Assembly (NCBI RefSeq): GCF_013240295.1 | Contig: NZ_JABETK010000002.1 | Location: forward strand, 868,001 to 932,000 | Reading direction: 5' to 3' | DNA from: Neoaquamicrobium sediminum | GTDB lineage: Bacteria > Pseudomonadota > Alphaproteobacteria > Rhizobiales > Rhizobiaceae | DNA length: 64,000 nucleotides | Part shown: positions 18,537 through 27,600 of the stretch, piece after piece | Numbering within the stretch: position 1 is the first letter of the stretch | Layout: each line of letters opens with the position of its first letter | Translations under genes and position numbers: made by a program | Notes under the pieces: generated by a model | Seen by the model: only the letters and a program-made list of their open reading frames with translations | What the model was told of the DNA's origin: nothing | Database searches by the model: none

Positions 18537-19247
18537 CTAGGCCTCAAAACCTTCGAACGTCATCTGATCCGCATGCGTGAACGTTACGTCACGCGCTTGA
18601 TCGTTGCGCACGGTCCAGGTGATGACGGGCATGGCGAGCTTTTCCCGCACGAAGCTGACGAACGGATTGGGCAGGTCATGCACGCCGAAAGAGACGAACG
18701 AGATCGGGTGCGCCAGCATCGAGAAATGGGCTTCGAGATCGCGGATCGTTCGCCCGTGTGCCGTCAATCCGGCCGGGATGCCGGGTGCATCGCTCGCGAA
18801 TTGGCGAATGAGCCAGTGGTCGAACGACATGATCGCGGCATGACCCCGATATGACGACAGCGTTTTCGCGACGGCGGCGACCAGCCCGTCATCCTTGCCC
18901 TCGGTGCCCTTCAACTCGATCACCACCGGCACGCGACCGTCAACCAGTTCCAGCATCTCGGCAAGCGTCGGCACATGGTCGGCCGTGCCGCCGATCTGCA
19001 TCTGAGCGAGGCTCGCGACGGTCTGTTCGTAGACGAAGCCTTCGCGGCCGACGAGCCGGTTGAGGACAGCGTCGTGGAAAACGACCGGCAAACCATCGGA
19101 GGAAAGGTGCACGTCGCATTCGATCGCGTAGTTCCTCTCCGCCGCGGCATCGAACGCTGACAGGGTGTTTTCCCAACGCGCGTTATTGAGGTCGTGGTAG
19201 CCGCGATGGGCGATCGGACGGCTGGTGAGCCAGGCGATGTCGGTCAT
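18537..19247 (-). CDS. Glycerophosphodiester phosphodiesterase-family protein
   Basis: A 236-residue GDPD-fold enzyme that would hydrolyse glycerophosphodiesters to sn-glycerol-3-phosphate and an alcohol. Seen are PIAHRGYHD with H14, WENTLSAF (E26), the ECDVHLSSDG metal/catalytic motif (E43, D45, H47) and VVIELKGTEG. No signal peptide, so cytoplasmic. The ATG at 19247 (MTDIAWL) is chosen because it gives the family start; the frame stays open further upstream into ridA. It begins 14 bases after the ridA stop, so they are co-transcribed. Confidence 0.92.
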   Translation of the reverse strand: MTDIAWLTSRPIAHRGYHDLNNARWENTLSAFDAAAERNYAIECDVHLSSDGLPVVFHDAVLNRLVGREGFVYEQTVASLAQMQIGGTADHVPTLAEMLELVDGRVPVVIELKGTEGKDDGLVAAVAKTLSSYRGHAAIMSFDHWLIRQFASDAPGIPAGLTAHGRTIRDLEAHFSMLAHPISFVSFGVHDLPNPFVSFVREKLAMPVITWTVRNDQARDVTFTHADQMTFEGFEA

Positions 19248-19261
19248 GGATGTCGTGATCG

Positions 19262-19723
19262 CTATTTGAGTTCGGCGATGGCTTCGATTTCCACCGCAGC
19301 GTTGAGCGGCAGCACCGCCACGCCAACGGCGGAGCGCGCATGCTTGCCGCGTTCGCCAAGCGCCTCGGCCAGAAAGTCCGACGCGCCGTTGGCAACCAGG
19401 TGCTGCTCCGTGAAGTCCGGGGCCGAGGCGACAAACACAGTGATCTTCACGATGCGTGCAATCTGCTCGAGATCGCCGGTCGCTGCCTGGATCTGCGCCA
19501 GAATATTGATGGCGCAAAGCCTCGCCGCCTTCTTGCCGGCCTCGGTGTCGAGGTCGCGACCGAGCAGGCCGGTTACCAGCTTGCCGGCTTCGAGCGGCAA
19601 CTGGCCTGCCGTCATCAGCAGCTTGCCGCTTTGGGCATAAGGCACATAGTTGGCCGCAGGCGCAGCCGCTGCGGGCAAGGTCACGCCTAGCGCGTCGAGG
19701 CGTTTTTGGATTGTGTCCGACAT
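19262..19723 (-). CDS. RidA/YjgF-family protein
   Basis: A 153-residue member of the RidA (YjgF/YER057c/UK114) superfamily, closer to the longer YjgF-endoribonuclease-like subgroup than to classical 128-residue RidA: YVPYAQSGKLLMTAGQLPLE (about 26-45), GDLEQIARIVKITVFVAS (about 82-99) and the late ARSAVGVAVLPLNAAVEIEA. Classical RidA hydrolyses reactive enamines and imines from amino-acid breakdown; the activity of this subgroup is uncertain. It is the first gene of the ridA-GDPD-FemAB-like group and divergent from EipB. Confidence 0.9.
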   Translation of the reverse strand: MSDTIQKRLDALGVTLPAAAAPAANYVPYAQSGKLLMTAGQLPLEAGKLVTGLLGRDLDTEAGKKAARLCAINILAQIQAATGDLEQIARIVKITVFVASAPDFTEQHLVANGASDFLAEALGERGKHARSAVGVAVLPLNAAVEIEAIAELK

Positions 19724-19848
19724 GGTCTATTCCTTATGCTGCGGGGCAGGCGAGGGAACGGCTTCCGATAGCGCCCTGCTTCTGCCACGAATATTTCCTG
19801 TGGTGAATAGAAAGAATGCGGACCTCGCCGCGCTTCGGAGATTTGTTC

Positions 19849-20682
19849 ATGCGCATTGTGCGCCTTGCCCTGCCTGCCTTCCTGTCCGCCATTCCGGCAA
19901 CCGTGGTGCCCGCCCATGCGGGCGCCCTGATACCGCACCGTGCCGTCTACGACCTGACCCTCGACGAGGCATCCGACCGCTCGGGGATCACCGGCATCAC
20001 CGGCCGCATGGTCTATGAGTTCAACGGGTCCGCCTGCGAGGGCTATACGGTCACGTTTCGCTTCGTCACGCAGATTGACACCGCGGATCTGTCGCGCGTG
20101 ACCGACCAGCAGACGACCACCTACGAGGATGGCGATGGCGAGAGTTTCCGCTTCGTTACGCGCTCCTTCGTCGACGAGGCGCTGGACACGGAACTGCGCG
20201 GCACCGCGCGCCTGACGCCGGCGTCCAAGCCGGATGCGACCGTCGTTTCCATCGAGAAGCCGGAAACGCAGGAGATTCGCCTTGCGGCGACCCAGTTTCC
20301 GACGCAGCACCTTCTGGAACTGTTGAAAAAGGCGGAAAGCGGCGAGACATTCTACGAGACGACCCTTTTCGACGGCTCCGACAAGGCCGATCAAGTCATG
20401 ACGACGACGGTCATCATCGGCCGCGAGGCCAAGGCGTCGGCGAACGACCCCGAGCAGAAGGCGCTGGCGCCGATGGCCGAGGAGCCGTTCTGGCCGGTGG
20501 ACGTGGCGTATTTCGACATGAAGGAAGAGCAGGGCGAGGAGCTTCCTACCTACCGCATCAGCTTCAAGCTGTACGAGAACGGCGTGACGCGCGATCTGGT
20601 CATGGATTACGGCGATTTTTCCATGACCGGCCGGCTTGTCGACCTTGCGCTGTTCGACGAACCGCAATCCTGCACCGAATAA
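19849..20682 (+). CDS. eipB: EipB-like cell envelope integrity protein (DUF1849)
   Basis: A 277-residue periplasmic protein. Signal peptide residues 1-25 end in PAHA; the mature part begins ALIPHRAVYDLTLDEASD and includes GRMVYEFNGSACEGYTV. Brucella EipB is a beta-spiral protein needed for envelope integrity and stabilised by a disulfide between an early and a near-terminal cysteine. Here Cys63 (SACEGY) and Cys275 (QSCTE) occupy the same places. The ATG at 19849 is preferred to one 33 bases upstream because GGAG precedes it and the signal peptide is then correctly placed. Confidence 0.9.
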   Translation: MRIVRLALPAFLSAIPATVVPAHAGALIPHRAVYDLTLDEASDRSGITGITGRMVYEFNGSACEGYTVTFRFVTQIDTADLSRVTDQQTTTYEDGDGESFRFVTRSFVDEALDTELRGTARLTPASKPDATVVSIEKPETQEIRLAATQFPTQHLLELLKKAESGETFYETTLFDGSDKADQVMTTTVIIGREAKASANDPEQKALAPMAEEPFWPVDVAYFDMKEEQGEELPTYRISFKLYENGVTRDLVMDYGDFSMTGRLVDLALFDEPQSCTE

Positions 20683-20700
20683 CCGGCGGCAACCGCACGG

Positions 20701-21003
20701 ATGGCAGTCTATGTCGACAATGCGATCTGGCCCTGGGCAGGCCGGCGCTGGTGCCATCTGCTTGCCGATGACGAGGCCGAGCTGCACCGATTCGCCGCCA
20801 GAATCGGCGTGCATCGCCATTCCTATCAGGGCCCGCCGAAGACGTCGGCGCCGCATTACGACCTGACGGGCTTCGAGCGCGACCGCGCCGTGCGCATGGG
20901 CGCGCTGCCGGTTGGCCGCGACGTGATCGTCGATGTGTTCCGCCGTGTCCGCCAGCCGAGGAAGGTATCCGGCGCGGCGGTCATTCAGGCTGCGGCGGAA
21001 TGA
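20701..21003 (+). CDS. DUF4031-family protein
   Basis: A 100-residue small protein recognised by the start [21 protein letters not shown] and the [16 protein letters not shown] segment. The family is widespread and uncharacterised. It starts 18 bases after eipB, so probably the same transcript. The rpsB promoter begins immediately after its stop. Confidence 0.85.
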   Translation: MAVYVDNAIWPWAGRRWCHLLADDEAELHRFAARIGVHRHSYQGPPKTSAPHYDLTGFERDRAVRMGALPVGRDVIVDVFRRVRQPRKVSGAAVIQAAAE

Positions 21004-21019
21004 CCTGCCACACATCAGG

Positions 21020-21048
21020 TTGCGTTTTGCGCGCTTAGCCTCTATATG
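21020..21048 (+). promoter_or_regulatory. Strong candidate rpsB promoter (TTGCGT - 17 bp - TATATG)
   Basis: TTGCGT at 21020-21025 and TATATG at 21043-21048 are separated by exactly 17 bases just after the DUF4031 stop. The next 125 bases before the rpsB ATG would be a long leader. Both boxes fit the alphaproteobacterial housekeeping consensus; transcription is inferred. Confidence 0.6.
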
Positions 21049-21054
21049 CGCGCA

Positions 21055-21175
21055 CATTCCACACACGGGCTTTGGCCTCTGTCCGGGAGAAATCCGGCTG
21101 AGACCTCCGGTGGCGGAGCGGGAGCGATCCCATCCGTCAATGGTCCGTGGAGGCAAACCGGAAAAGGATAAGACA
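21055..21175 (+). promoter_or_regulatory. Long 5' leader of rpsB, possibly structured
   Basis: About 120 bases separate the inferred start site from the rpsB ATG and contain no convincing frame. G/C-rich complementary blocks are visible (for example GACCTCCGG near 21105 facing CCGTGGAGG near 21150). S2 binds its own leader in other bacteria, so autoregulation is plausible. I could not assign a known leader family. Confidence 0.4.
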
Positions 21176-21958
21176 ATGGCTCTGCCTGATTACAGCATGC
21201 GCCAGCTTCTCGAGGCTGGTGTTCACTTCGGCCACCAGACCCACCGCTGGAACCCGAAAATGGCGCCCTACATCTTCGGCGCCCGCAACAACATCCACAT
21301 CATCGACCTCTCGCAGACGGTTCCGCTGCTGCACCAGGCGCTGAAGCTGGTTTCCGACACCGTGGCCCGTGGTGGCCGCGTGCTCTTCGTCGGCACCAAG
21401 CGCCAAGCTTCGGACATCGTCGCGGATGCGGCCTCCCGTTCGGCGCAGTACTACGTCAACTCGCGCTGGCTCGGCGGCATGCTGACCAACTGGAAGACGA
21501 TCTCGAACTCGATCTCCCGTCTGCGCAAGCTCGACGAACTCCTCGCCGGCGACGCCCAGGGCTTCACCAAGAAGGAGCGTCTCAACCTGGAGCGCGAGCG
21601 CGAGAAGCTCGACAAGGCCCTCGGCGGCATCAAGGACATGGGCTCGACCCCAGACCTGATGTTCGTGATCGACACCAACAAGGAAGCGATCGCGATTCAG
21701 GAGGCCAAGCGCCTCGGTATCCCGGTCGTGGCGATCATCGATTCCAACTGCGATCCGGACAAGGTAGACTACCCGATCCCGGGCAACGACGACGCCGCCC
21801 GCGCGATCCAGCTCTATTGCGACCTGATCTCCAAGGCTGCCATTGACGGCATCGCCCGCCAGCAGGGCGCCATGGGCGTGGACGTCGGCGCTTCCGAAGA
21901 AGCTCCGACCGAGCCGACCCTGGACGAGACGCCCGCAGAGGAAAACAAGGGCGCGTGA
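21176..21958 (+). CDS. rpsB: 30S ribosomal protein S2
   Basis: A 260-residue S2: [21 protein letters not shown] at the start, [14 protein letters not shown], then [13 protein letters not shown] and [12 protein letters not shown], ending with an acidic tail. It assembles late onto the small subunit and is needed for S1 binding. The ATG at 21176 has AAGGA 8 bases upstream and matches all S2 starts; the frame is open upstream only by chance. tsf follows after 109 bases containing a hairpin. Confidence 0.98.
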   Translation: MALPDYSMRQLLEAGVHFGHQTHRWNPKMAPYIFGARNNIHIIDLSQTVPLLHQALKLVSDTVARGGRVLFVGTKRQASDIVADAASRSAQYYVNSRWLGGMLTNWKTISNSISRLRKLDELLAGDAQGFTKKERLNLEREREKLDKALGGIKDMGSTPDLMFVIDTNKEAIAIQEAKRLGIPVVAIIDSNCDPDKVDYPIPGNDDAARAIQLYCDLISKAAIDGIARQQGAMGVDVGASEEAPTEPTLDETPAEENKGA

Positions 21959-22001
21959 TCCTGCCGGCCGCTTCGGCGGTCTTGAAACCTGAACCTTCGG
22001 C

Positions 22002-22032
22002 AGGCGCACCTGGAAGAACCCACGGTGCGCCT
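22002..22032 (+). terminator. rpsB-tsf intergenic hairpin (candidate attenuator)
   Basis: A perfect 9-bp inverted repeat, AGGCGCACC (22002-22010) and GGTGCGCCT (22024-22032), encloses a 13-base loop. No run of Ts follows, only TTGCCTTTG. It lies between rpsB and tsf, where partial termination or mRNA processing sets the S2/EF-Ts ratio in other bacteria. Confidence 0.5.
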
Positions 22033-22067
22033 TGCCTTTGAACGATACGGAAACTGAAGAGGCGACA

Positions 22068-22991
22068 ATGAGCATTTCTGCTGCACAGGTCAAACAACTG
22101 CGCGACATGACCGGCGCGGGCATGATGGACTGCAAGGCGGCCCTGGCCGAAACCAATGGTGACATCGAGGCCGCCGTCGACTGGCTGCGCAAGAAGGGTA
22201 TCTCCAAGGCTGACAAGAAGGCCGGACGTACGGCCGCAGAGGGCCTGATCGGCGTCGCGTCCGAGGGTACTTCGGCGGTCGTCGTTGAGGTCAATTCCGA
22301 GACGGACTTCGTTGCCCGCAACGACGCCTTCCAGGACATCGTGCGCAATGTCGCCCAGGTTGCCCTTGCAACCGACGGTTCCGTCGACGCCGTTGCCGCC
22401 GCGACCTATTCGGGCTCGCAGAAGTCGGTCTCCGACACGATCAAGGACGCGATCGGCACGATCGGCGAGAACATGAGCCTGCGCCGTTCCGCCAAGCTCT
22501 CCGTGTCCAACGGCGCGGTCGCCACCTATGTGCACAACGCCGTCGTCGAAAATCTCGGCAAGATGGGCGTGCTCGTGGCGGTGGAAACCACAGGCGATGC
22601 AGACGCTGCGCGTGCCTTCGGCCGCCAGGTTGCCATGCACGTGGCCGCTACCAACCCGCTGGCACTGACCGCCGAAGAAGTCGATGCGGGTGCGGTTGCT
22701 CGCGAGAAGGACATCTTCGCCGCCCAGGCGCGCGAATCCGGCAAGCCGGAGAACATCATCGAGAAGATGGTGGAAGGCCGCATGCGCAAGTTCTACGAGG
22801 AAGTCGTGCTGCTCAAGCAGGCTTTCGTGCTGAACCCCGATATGACGGTCGAGCAGGCCCTCAAGGCGGCCGAGAAGGACATCGGCGCGGAAGCCAGGAT
22901 CTCCGGTTTCGTGCGCTTCGCGCTTGGCGAAGGCATCGAGAAGGAAGAGAGCGACTTCGCAGCCGAGGTCGCAGCGGCAGCCAAGGGGTGA
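22068..22991 (+). CDS. tsf: Elongation factor Ts
   Basis: A 307-residue EF-Ts, the guanine nucleotide exchange factor for EF-Tu. The N-terminal module [20 protein letters not shown] with [10 protein letters not shown] is diagnostic, followed by [15 protein letters not shown] (residues about 68-82), which contacts EF-Tu. The ATG at 22068 matches family starts. It is the second gene of the rpsB operon; a strong hairpin follows at 23106. Confidence 0.98.
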   Translation: MSISAAQVKQLRDMTGAGMMDCKAALAETNGDIEAAVDWLRKKGISKADKKAGRTAAEGLIGVASEGTSAVVVEVNSETDFVARNDAFQDIVRNVAQVALATDGSVDAVAAATYSGSQKSVSDTIKDAIGTIGENMSLRRSAKLSVSNGAVATYVHNAVVENLGKMGVLVAVETTGDADAARAFGRQVAMHVAATNPLALTAEEVDAGAVAREKDIFAAQARESGKPENIIEKMVEGRMRKFYEEVVLLKQAFVLNPDMTVEQALKAAEKDIGAEARISGFVRFALGEGIEKEESDFAAEVAAAAKG

Positions 22992-23105
22992 GAAGCCGGT
23001 TCGCCAGAGGCGAGTTCGTAATGCCGGTGGCATGACGAAAGGCTTCGAACGCCGGGGAGCTGCTGTAGATAGCCGGACCCCGGCCGAAGATCATCGCAAC
23101 TGCTC

Positions 23106-23137
23106 GAAGGGCGCCGCGTGACATCGCGGCGCCCTTC
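23106..23137 (+). terminator. tsf-pyrH intergenic hairpin, 13-bp perfect stem
   Basis: GAAGGGCGCCGCG (23106-23118) and CGCGGCGCCCTTC (23125-23137) are perfectly complementary around a 6-base TGACAT loop. A strong T-tract is absent (GTGTATCG follows), so it may act as an attenuator, a 3' end protector or a weak terminator separating rpsB-tsf from pyrH-frr. Confidence 0.6.
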
Positions 23138-23176
23138 GTGTATCGCAGCTTCGCATCAGCCGACCAAGAGGACCCC

Positions 23177-23898
23177 ATGCCCCCAAACCCGCCTTTCGCC
23201 GTGTCCTTCTCAAAGCCTCCGGCGAGGCGCTCATGGGTGAACAGGGCTTCGGTATCGACGTCTCCGTCGTCGATCGCATTGCCGCCGATATCAAGCAGGC
23301 GCGCGACATGGGCGTCGAGGTTGGCGTCGTGATCGGTGGCGGCAACATCTTTCGCGGCGTCGCAGTGGCCTCCAAGGGTGGCGACCGTGTGACCGGCGAC
23401 CACATGGGCATGCTGGCCACCGTGATCAATTCCCTCGCGCTGCGGACGTCGCTGGTCAAAATCGGCGTCGAAGCGGTGGTTCTCTCGGCGATAGCCATGC
23501 CGGAGCTTTGCGAAAGCTTCTCTCAGCGCCAGGCAACAGCCTACATGAACCAGGGCAAGGTTGTGATCTTTGCCGGCGGAACGGGAAATCCGTTCTTCAC
23601 GACCGATTCCGCAGCCGCGCTGCGCGCCGCCGAGATCGGCGCCGATGCGCTGTTCAAGGGCACCCAGGTGGACGGCGTCTATACGGCGGACCCGAAGAAG
23701 GATCCGGCCGCCAAGCGCTACGACCGCATCACCCATCAGGAAGTGTTGCGCAACGGCCTGTCGATCATGGATACGGCCGCAATTGCACTTGCACGCGAGA
23801 ACAACATTCCGATAATCGTCTATTCGATTCATGAAGAAGGTGGTTTCGGTGCCATTTTGCGTGGCGAAGGCCGCTGCACAGTCGTCAGCGAAGCCTGA
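23177..23898 (+). CDS. pyrH: UMP kinase (one-base frameshift at codon 2-3)
   Basis: A hexameric amino-acid-kinase-fold enzyme phosphorylating UMP to UDP. From base 23182 the normal start sequence PKPAFRRVLLKASGEALMGE is read in the frame that continues to 23898, with VVIGGGNIFRG and FAGGTGNPFFTTD as nucleotide- and UMP-binding motifs. The ATG at 23177, preceded by AGAGGA, is one base out of that frame; adding a C to the CCCCC run at 23180-23184 joins them and gives about 240 residues, the normal length. The only uninterrupted alternative starts at 23233 and would lack the conserved KASGEAL phosphate loop, so it cannot be the real protein. Confidence 0.93.
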
Positions 23899-23958
23899 CG
23901 GCGTCCGCCGAAGAACACCACAGAGAACGACCGGCGACGCCGGAAGCGGAGGGTTGAG

Positions 23959-24519
23959 ATGAGCACCGGAATTGATTTCAAGGACCTGCAGCGACGCATG
24001 GAAGGTGCGATCAGTGCGTTCAAGCACGATCTGGCATCGCTGCGCACGGGCCGCGCTTCCGCGAACCTGCTCGACCCTATCCAGGTTCAGGCTTACGGCG
24101 CGCCCATGCCCATCAACCAGGTCGCGACGGTGACGGTGCCCGAACCGCGCATGATCTCGGTTTCGGTGTGGGACAAGCAGCTTGTCGGCGCCGTCGATCG
24201 CGCCATCCGCGAATCCAATCTTGGCTTCAATCCGATCGTCGACGGTACGAACCTTCGCATCCCGCTGCCGGAGCTCAACGAGCAGCGCCGCAAGGAGCTG
24301 GTCAAGATCGCGCACCAGTACGCGGAAAACGCGAAAGTGGCCGCCAGGCATGTTCGCCGCGACGGCATGGAAAATGCCAAGAAGGCGGAGAAGGACGGCG
24401 AGATCAGCCAGGACGACTCGCGCGTCCAGTCGGAACGTGTGCAGAAACTGACCGACGACACGATCACCTCGATCGACAGCCTTCTGTCCGAGAAGGAAGC
24501 GGAGATCATGCAGGTTTGA
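23959..24519 (+). CDS. frr: Ribosome recycling factor
   Basis: A 186-residue RRF that, with EF-G, splits post-termination ribosomes. It has the family start [20 protein letters not shown], the hinge segment [20 protein letters not shown] and the C-terminal helix with [27 protein letters not shown] precedes the ATG. It lies 60 bases after pyrH and 58 bases before uppS, the standard order in proteobacteria. Confidence 0.98.
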   Translation: MSTGIDFKDLQRRMEGAISAFKHDLASLRTGRASANLLDPIQVQAYGAPMPINQVATVTVPEPRMISVSVWDKQLVGAVDRAIRESNLGFNPIVDGTNLRIPLPELNEQRRKELVKIAHQYAENAKVAARHVRRDGMENAKKAEKDGEISQDDSRVQSERVQKLTDDTITSIDSLLSEKEAEIMQV

Positions 24520-24577
24520 CCGCGCCTGTGCCGGAGCGTCGCTCCGGCGCGCGGGACCCGCGGAAAGGAAACGGGAT

Positions 24578-25294
24578 TTGAAGCCCGCCCATATCGCGAT
24601 CATCATGGACGGCAACGGCCGCTGGGCCAAGGCACGCGGCCTGCCGCGCGCTGCCGGCCATCGCGCCGGCGTGGAAGCACTGCGCCGCACGGTGAGGGCC
24701 GCAGGCGACCTCGGCATCGAATGGCTCACCGTTTACGCGTTCTCTTCGGAGAACTGGTCGCGGCCCAAGGCCGAAGTCAGCGACCTTATGGGCCTTCTTA
24801 AGCTATTCATTCGCCGCGACCTTGCCGAAATCCACCAGGCAGGCGTGCGTGTGCGCATGATCGGCGAGCGGGCAAGCCTCGCCCCCGATATCAGGGCGCT
24901 CGTCGAAGAAGCCGAGACACTGACCGTCGCCAACCGGTCGATGAACCTCGTGATCGCCTTCAACTATGGTGCCCGCGACGAGATAGCCCGCGCGGCAGCG
25001 GCGGTCGCGGAATCTGTCCGCTCCGGCACCCTCGATCCGGCCGACATCACGCCGGAGGCATTCGGCCAGTTCCTCGACACGAAACTGATCCCTGACCCTG
25101 ACCTGATCGTCCGCACGAGTGGAGAGCAGCGGCTGTCCAATTTTCTGCTTTGGCAGGCGGCTTATTCCGAACTGGTGTTCATGCCCTGCTACTGGCCGGA
25201 CTTCGGCCTTGCCGAACTCGAACAGGCAATCGAGAGCTTTGCCGCGCGCGAGCGTCGGTTTGGCGGCGTGACCGCCCGCGACGTCGCCCTATGA
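24578..25294 (+). CDS. uppS: Undecaprenyl diphosphate synthase
   Basis: A 238-residue cis-prenyltransferase that makes the C55 lipid carrier for peptidoglycan and LPS. The N-terminal [14 protein letters not shown] holds the catalytic Asp11; the [13 protein letters not shown] and [15 protein letters not shown] motifs bind the allylic and homoallylic substrates. Start is TTG at 24578, backed by AAGGAAACGGG upstream and the family start MKPAHIA. The stop overlaps the cdsA start (ATGA). Confidence 0.97.
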   Translation: MKPAHIAIIMDGNGRWAKARGLPRAAGHRAGVEALRRTVRAAGDLGIEWLTVYAFSSENWSRPKAEVSDLMGLLKLFIRRDLAEIHQAGVRVRMIGERASLAPDIRALVEEAETLTVANRSMNLVIAFNYGARDEIARAAAAVAESVRSGTLDPADITPEAFGQFLDTKLIPDPDLIVRTSGEQRLSNFLLWQAAYSELVFMPCYWPDFGLAELEQAIESFAARERRFGGVTARDVAL

Positions 25295-26127
25295 CAAAGG
25301 GCGCAGGCCGGAGCAATTTGCAGCAGCGCGTCTTGTCCGCCATCGTGCTCGTAGCGGTGGTGCTGGTCCTGACCTGGGCCGGTGGATTCTGGTATCGCAT
25401 TCTCTGTGCAGGGATCGCCGGTGCGGTCCTCTATGAATGGACGGCAATGGCGTCGCCGCGAGATGCTACCGCACACCGCATCGTTCTGTGGGGCCTTCTT
25501 GCTGTCGTTCTTGTCATGCTGCTGGCTGGCGTGCCGGCGGCAACGCTGCTTATCGCCCTTGTGGTGGCAGTTATCGTCGGCGCAGCGCATGCGGCCTACG
25601 ACCAGCGGCGGTTCTGGCCGGTTGCTGGCGTGGCGTATGCGGGGCTCTCCGCGATCTCGCTTGCCGCACTGCGTAGCGACGATGGGGCTGGGCTCGCCGC
25701 GACGCTTTTCCTTTTCGCCATTGTATGGGCGACCGACATTCTCGCCTATTTCGTCGGACGCGCGATCGGCGGCCCAAAGCTCGCGCCCTCGATTTCGCCG
25801 GGCAAGACCTGGAGCGGTGCTATCGGCGGAACGATTGCCGGTATCGTCGCCGGCGGTGCGGTCGCGCTCTATGCAGGCATAGTCTGGGGTGTGCTGGCGA
25901 CGGCAGCTCTGGCCTTGATCCTTTCGATCGTCTCACAGATTGGCGACCTTTTCGAATCGTCGCTCAAGCGCCGGTTCGGCACCAAGGATTCGAGCGGACT
26001 CATCCCGGGTCACGGTGGTGTGATGGATCGTGTCGATGGGCTTGTCGCCGCTGCCTTCATGCTTTTCGTTATCGGTGCGGCTGCTTCCGGACTGGACGCG
26101 CCCGCAAATGCGCTGTTCGGTCGCTGA
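25291..26127 (+). CDS. cdsA: Phosphatidate cytidylyltransferase
   Basis: A 278-residue polytopic membrane enzyme making CDP-diacylglycerol from phosphatidate and CTP, the branch point for phospholipids. Eight or so hydrophobic segments precede the C-terminal signature: [32 protein letters not shown] and [13 protein letters not shown]. The ATG at 25291 overlaps the uppS stop; the frame opens further upstream within uppS only by chance. rseP follows after 111 bases. Confidence 0.95.
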   Translation: MTKGAGRSNLQQRVLSAIVLVAVVLVLTWAGGFWYRILCAGIAGAVLYEWTAMASPRDATAHRIVLWGLLAVVLVMLLAGVPAATLLIALVVAVIVGAAHAAYDQRRFWPVAGVAYAGLSAISLAALRSDDGAGLAATLFLFAIVWATDILAYFVGRAIGGPKLAPSISPGKTWSGAIGGTIAGIVAGGAVALYAGIVWGVLATAALALILSIVSQIGDLFESSLKRRFGTKDSSGLIPGHGGVMDRVDGLVAAAFMLFVIGAAASGLDAPANALFGR

Positions 26128-26238
26128 CGCTCAAGCGTTTGCAGTAACGAAAAATCGCGTCAGTTTCGGACACGGATTCGCCGGTATTGTTGCGCTAAGA
26201 GACGACAGAGTTGCGTGCCAAAAGGGTAAGGGGACGTC

Positions 26239-27381
26239 TTGAACGAATTTCTGACCACATTCTTCAGCTTCGACAATATCGTCATCACGACCGTAATCCC
26301 CTTTCTGTTCGTTTTGACCGTGGTCGTGTTCGTCCATGAGATGGGTCACTACCTTGTCGGCCGTTGGTGCGGCATCGGGGTACGAGAGTTCTCGATAGGC
26401 TTCGGGCCGGAACTTCTGGGTTTCAACGACAGGCGTGGAACGCGCTGGAAGCTTTCCGCGATTCCACTGGGTGGATACGTCAAGTTCGTCGGTGATATGA
26501 GCGTCACCAGCGAACCGTCGAACCGCGAGGAAGACGACTCGCTGAGCGCCGAGGAACGCAAGGTGGCGTTCCATCTGCAGCCGGTCTGGAAACGTGCCGC
26601 GACCGTTTTTGCCGGCCCTCTGTTCAATTTCCTACTGGCGATCGCCGTGTTTACGGTGATGTTTTCGATGTATGGCCGTTATGTCGCCGAACCGACCGTT
26701 GCGGAGGTGCGGGCCGACAGCCCGGCCGATGTTGCGGGCTTCCAGCCAGGCGACCGGTTCGTCTCGGTTGACGGGCGACGTATCGACACGTTCGGCGATG
26801 TACAGCGCCTGGTCTCGGGCCGTGCCGGCGACTCCATCGTTTTCGTGATGCTTCGCGACGGCGCGGAAGTGACGCTGACGGCGACGCCGGAAGTCGTGGA
26901 ACAGGAAGACGCGCTCGGCAATACCATCCGCGTCGGCGTCATCGGCGTTGTTAACAATGCCGAACTCGGCCAGCCGCGACATCTGACTTTCAATCCGGTC
27001 GAAGCGGTCGGAGAGGCAGTGAAGGAGACCGGGTTCATCATCGCCCGAACCGGCCAATTCCTGCAGCGCTTTGCGGTGGGGCGCGAAGACCGCTGCCAGC
27101 TCGGCGGACCGGTGAAGATCGCCGATATGGCGGGCAGGGCGGCCGCGCTCGGCTTCGAATGGCTGGTGCAGCTTGTTGCCTTGCTCTCCGTGGGCATCGG
27201 CTTTCTGAACCTGCTACCGATTCCGCCTCTCGACGGCGGGCATCTGGTGTTCTATGGGGTCGAGGCCGTCATGAGGCGCCCGGTGTCGGAACGGATCATG
27301 GAGATGGTCTACCGAATCGGCCTTGTGCTTGTGCTGGCCTTTATGGTGTTCGTGTTCTGGAACGACCTATTCGGTTGCTGA
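26239..27381 (+). CDS. rseP: RIP metalloprotease RseP
   Basis: A 380-residue site-2 protease. Helix 1 holds the zinc motif HEMGH (H33, E34, H37), one PDZ domain spans about residues 140-225, and NLLPIPPLDGGHL near residue 325 gives the third ligand. It performs regulated intramembrane proteolysis of anti-sigma factors and signal-peptide remnants. The start codon is TTG at 26239, following GGGGAC. It sits between cdsA and bamA, as usual; no dxr gene intervenes. Confidence 0.95.
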   Translation: MNEFLTTFFSFDNIVITTVIPFLFVLTVVVFVHEMGHYLVGRWCGIGVREFSIGFGPELLGFNDRRGTRWKLSAIPLGGYVKFVGDMSVTSEPSNREEDDSLSAEERKVAFHLQPVWKRAATVFAGPLFNFLLAIAVFTVMFSMYGRYVAEPTVAEVRADSPADVAGFQPGDRFVSVDGRRIDTFGDVQRLVSGRAGDSIVFVMLRDGAEVTLTATPEVVEQEDALGNTIRVGVIGVVNNAELGQPRHLTFNPVEAVGEAVKETGFIIARTGQFLQRFAVGREDRCQLGGPVKIADMAGRAAALGFEWLVQLVALLSVGIGFLNLLPIPPLDGGHLVFYGVEAVMRRPVSERIMEMVYRIGLVLVLAFMVFVFWNDLFGC

Positions 27382-27600
27382 AATGTGAAGAAAATGCGTG
27401 ACTTGGCGTTTCGGTTGACCGCTCGTTTACCATGGGGTCGAATTGGAGTGACGCGAAAGCCACGCTCGGGGATTTAGTAAACGCATGTTAACCCGAAGCC
27501 TTGCGTGTATGGAAAATACGGGTAATACGGTAGCAGAATTGACCGCGACGTCCGGGTTTCTCGCCGTGGGGACTACGAGAATAAAAGGTTTTAAAGCCCA

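Noticed and set aside
19687..21156. 489-codon minus-strand frame over eipB and DUF4031
   Set aside because: It is antisense to genes with signal peptide and family motifs; composition is typical of a shadow.
26128..26238. Missing dxr gene between cdsA and rseP
   Set aside because: In several Rhizobiales dxr is located elsewhere, or replaced by a DXR-like enzyme, so its absence here is not informative.
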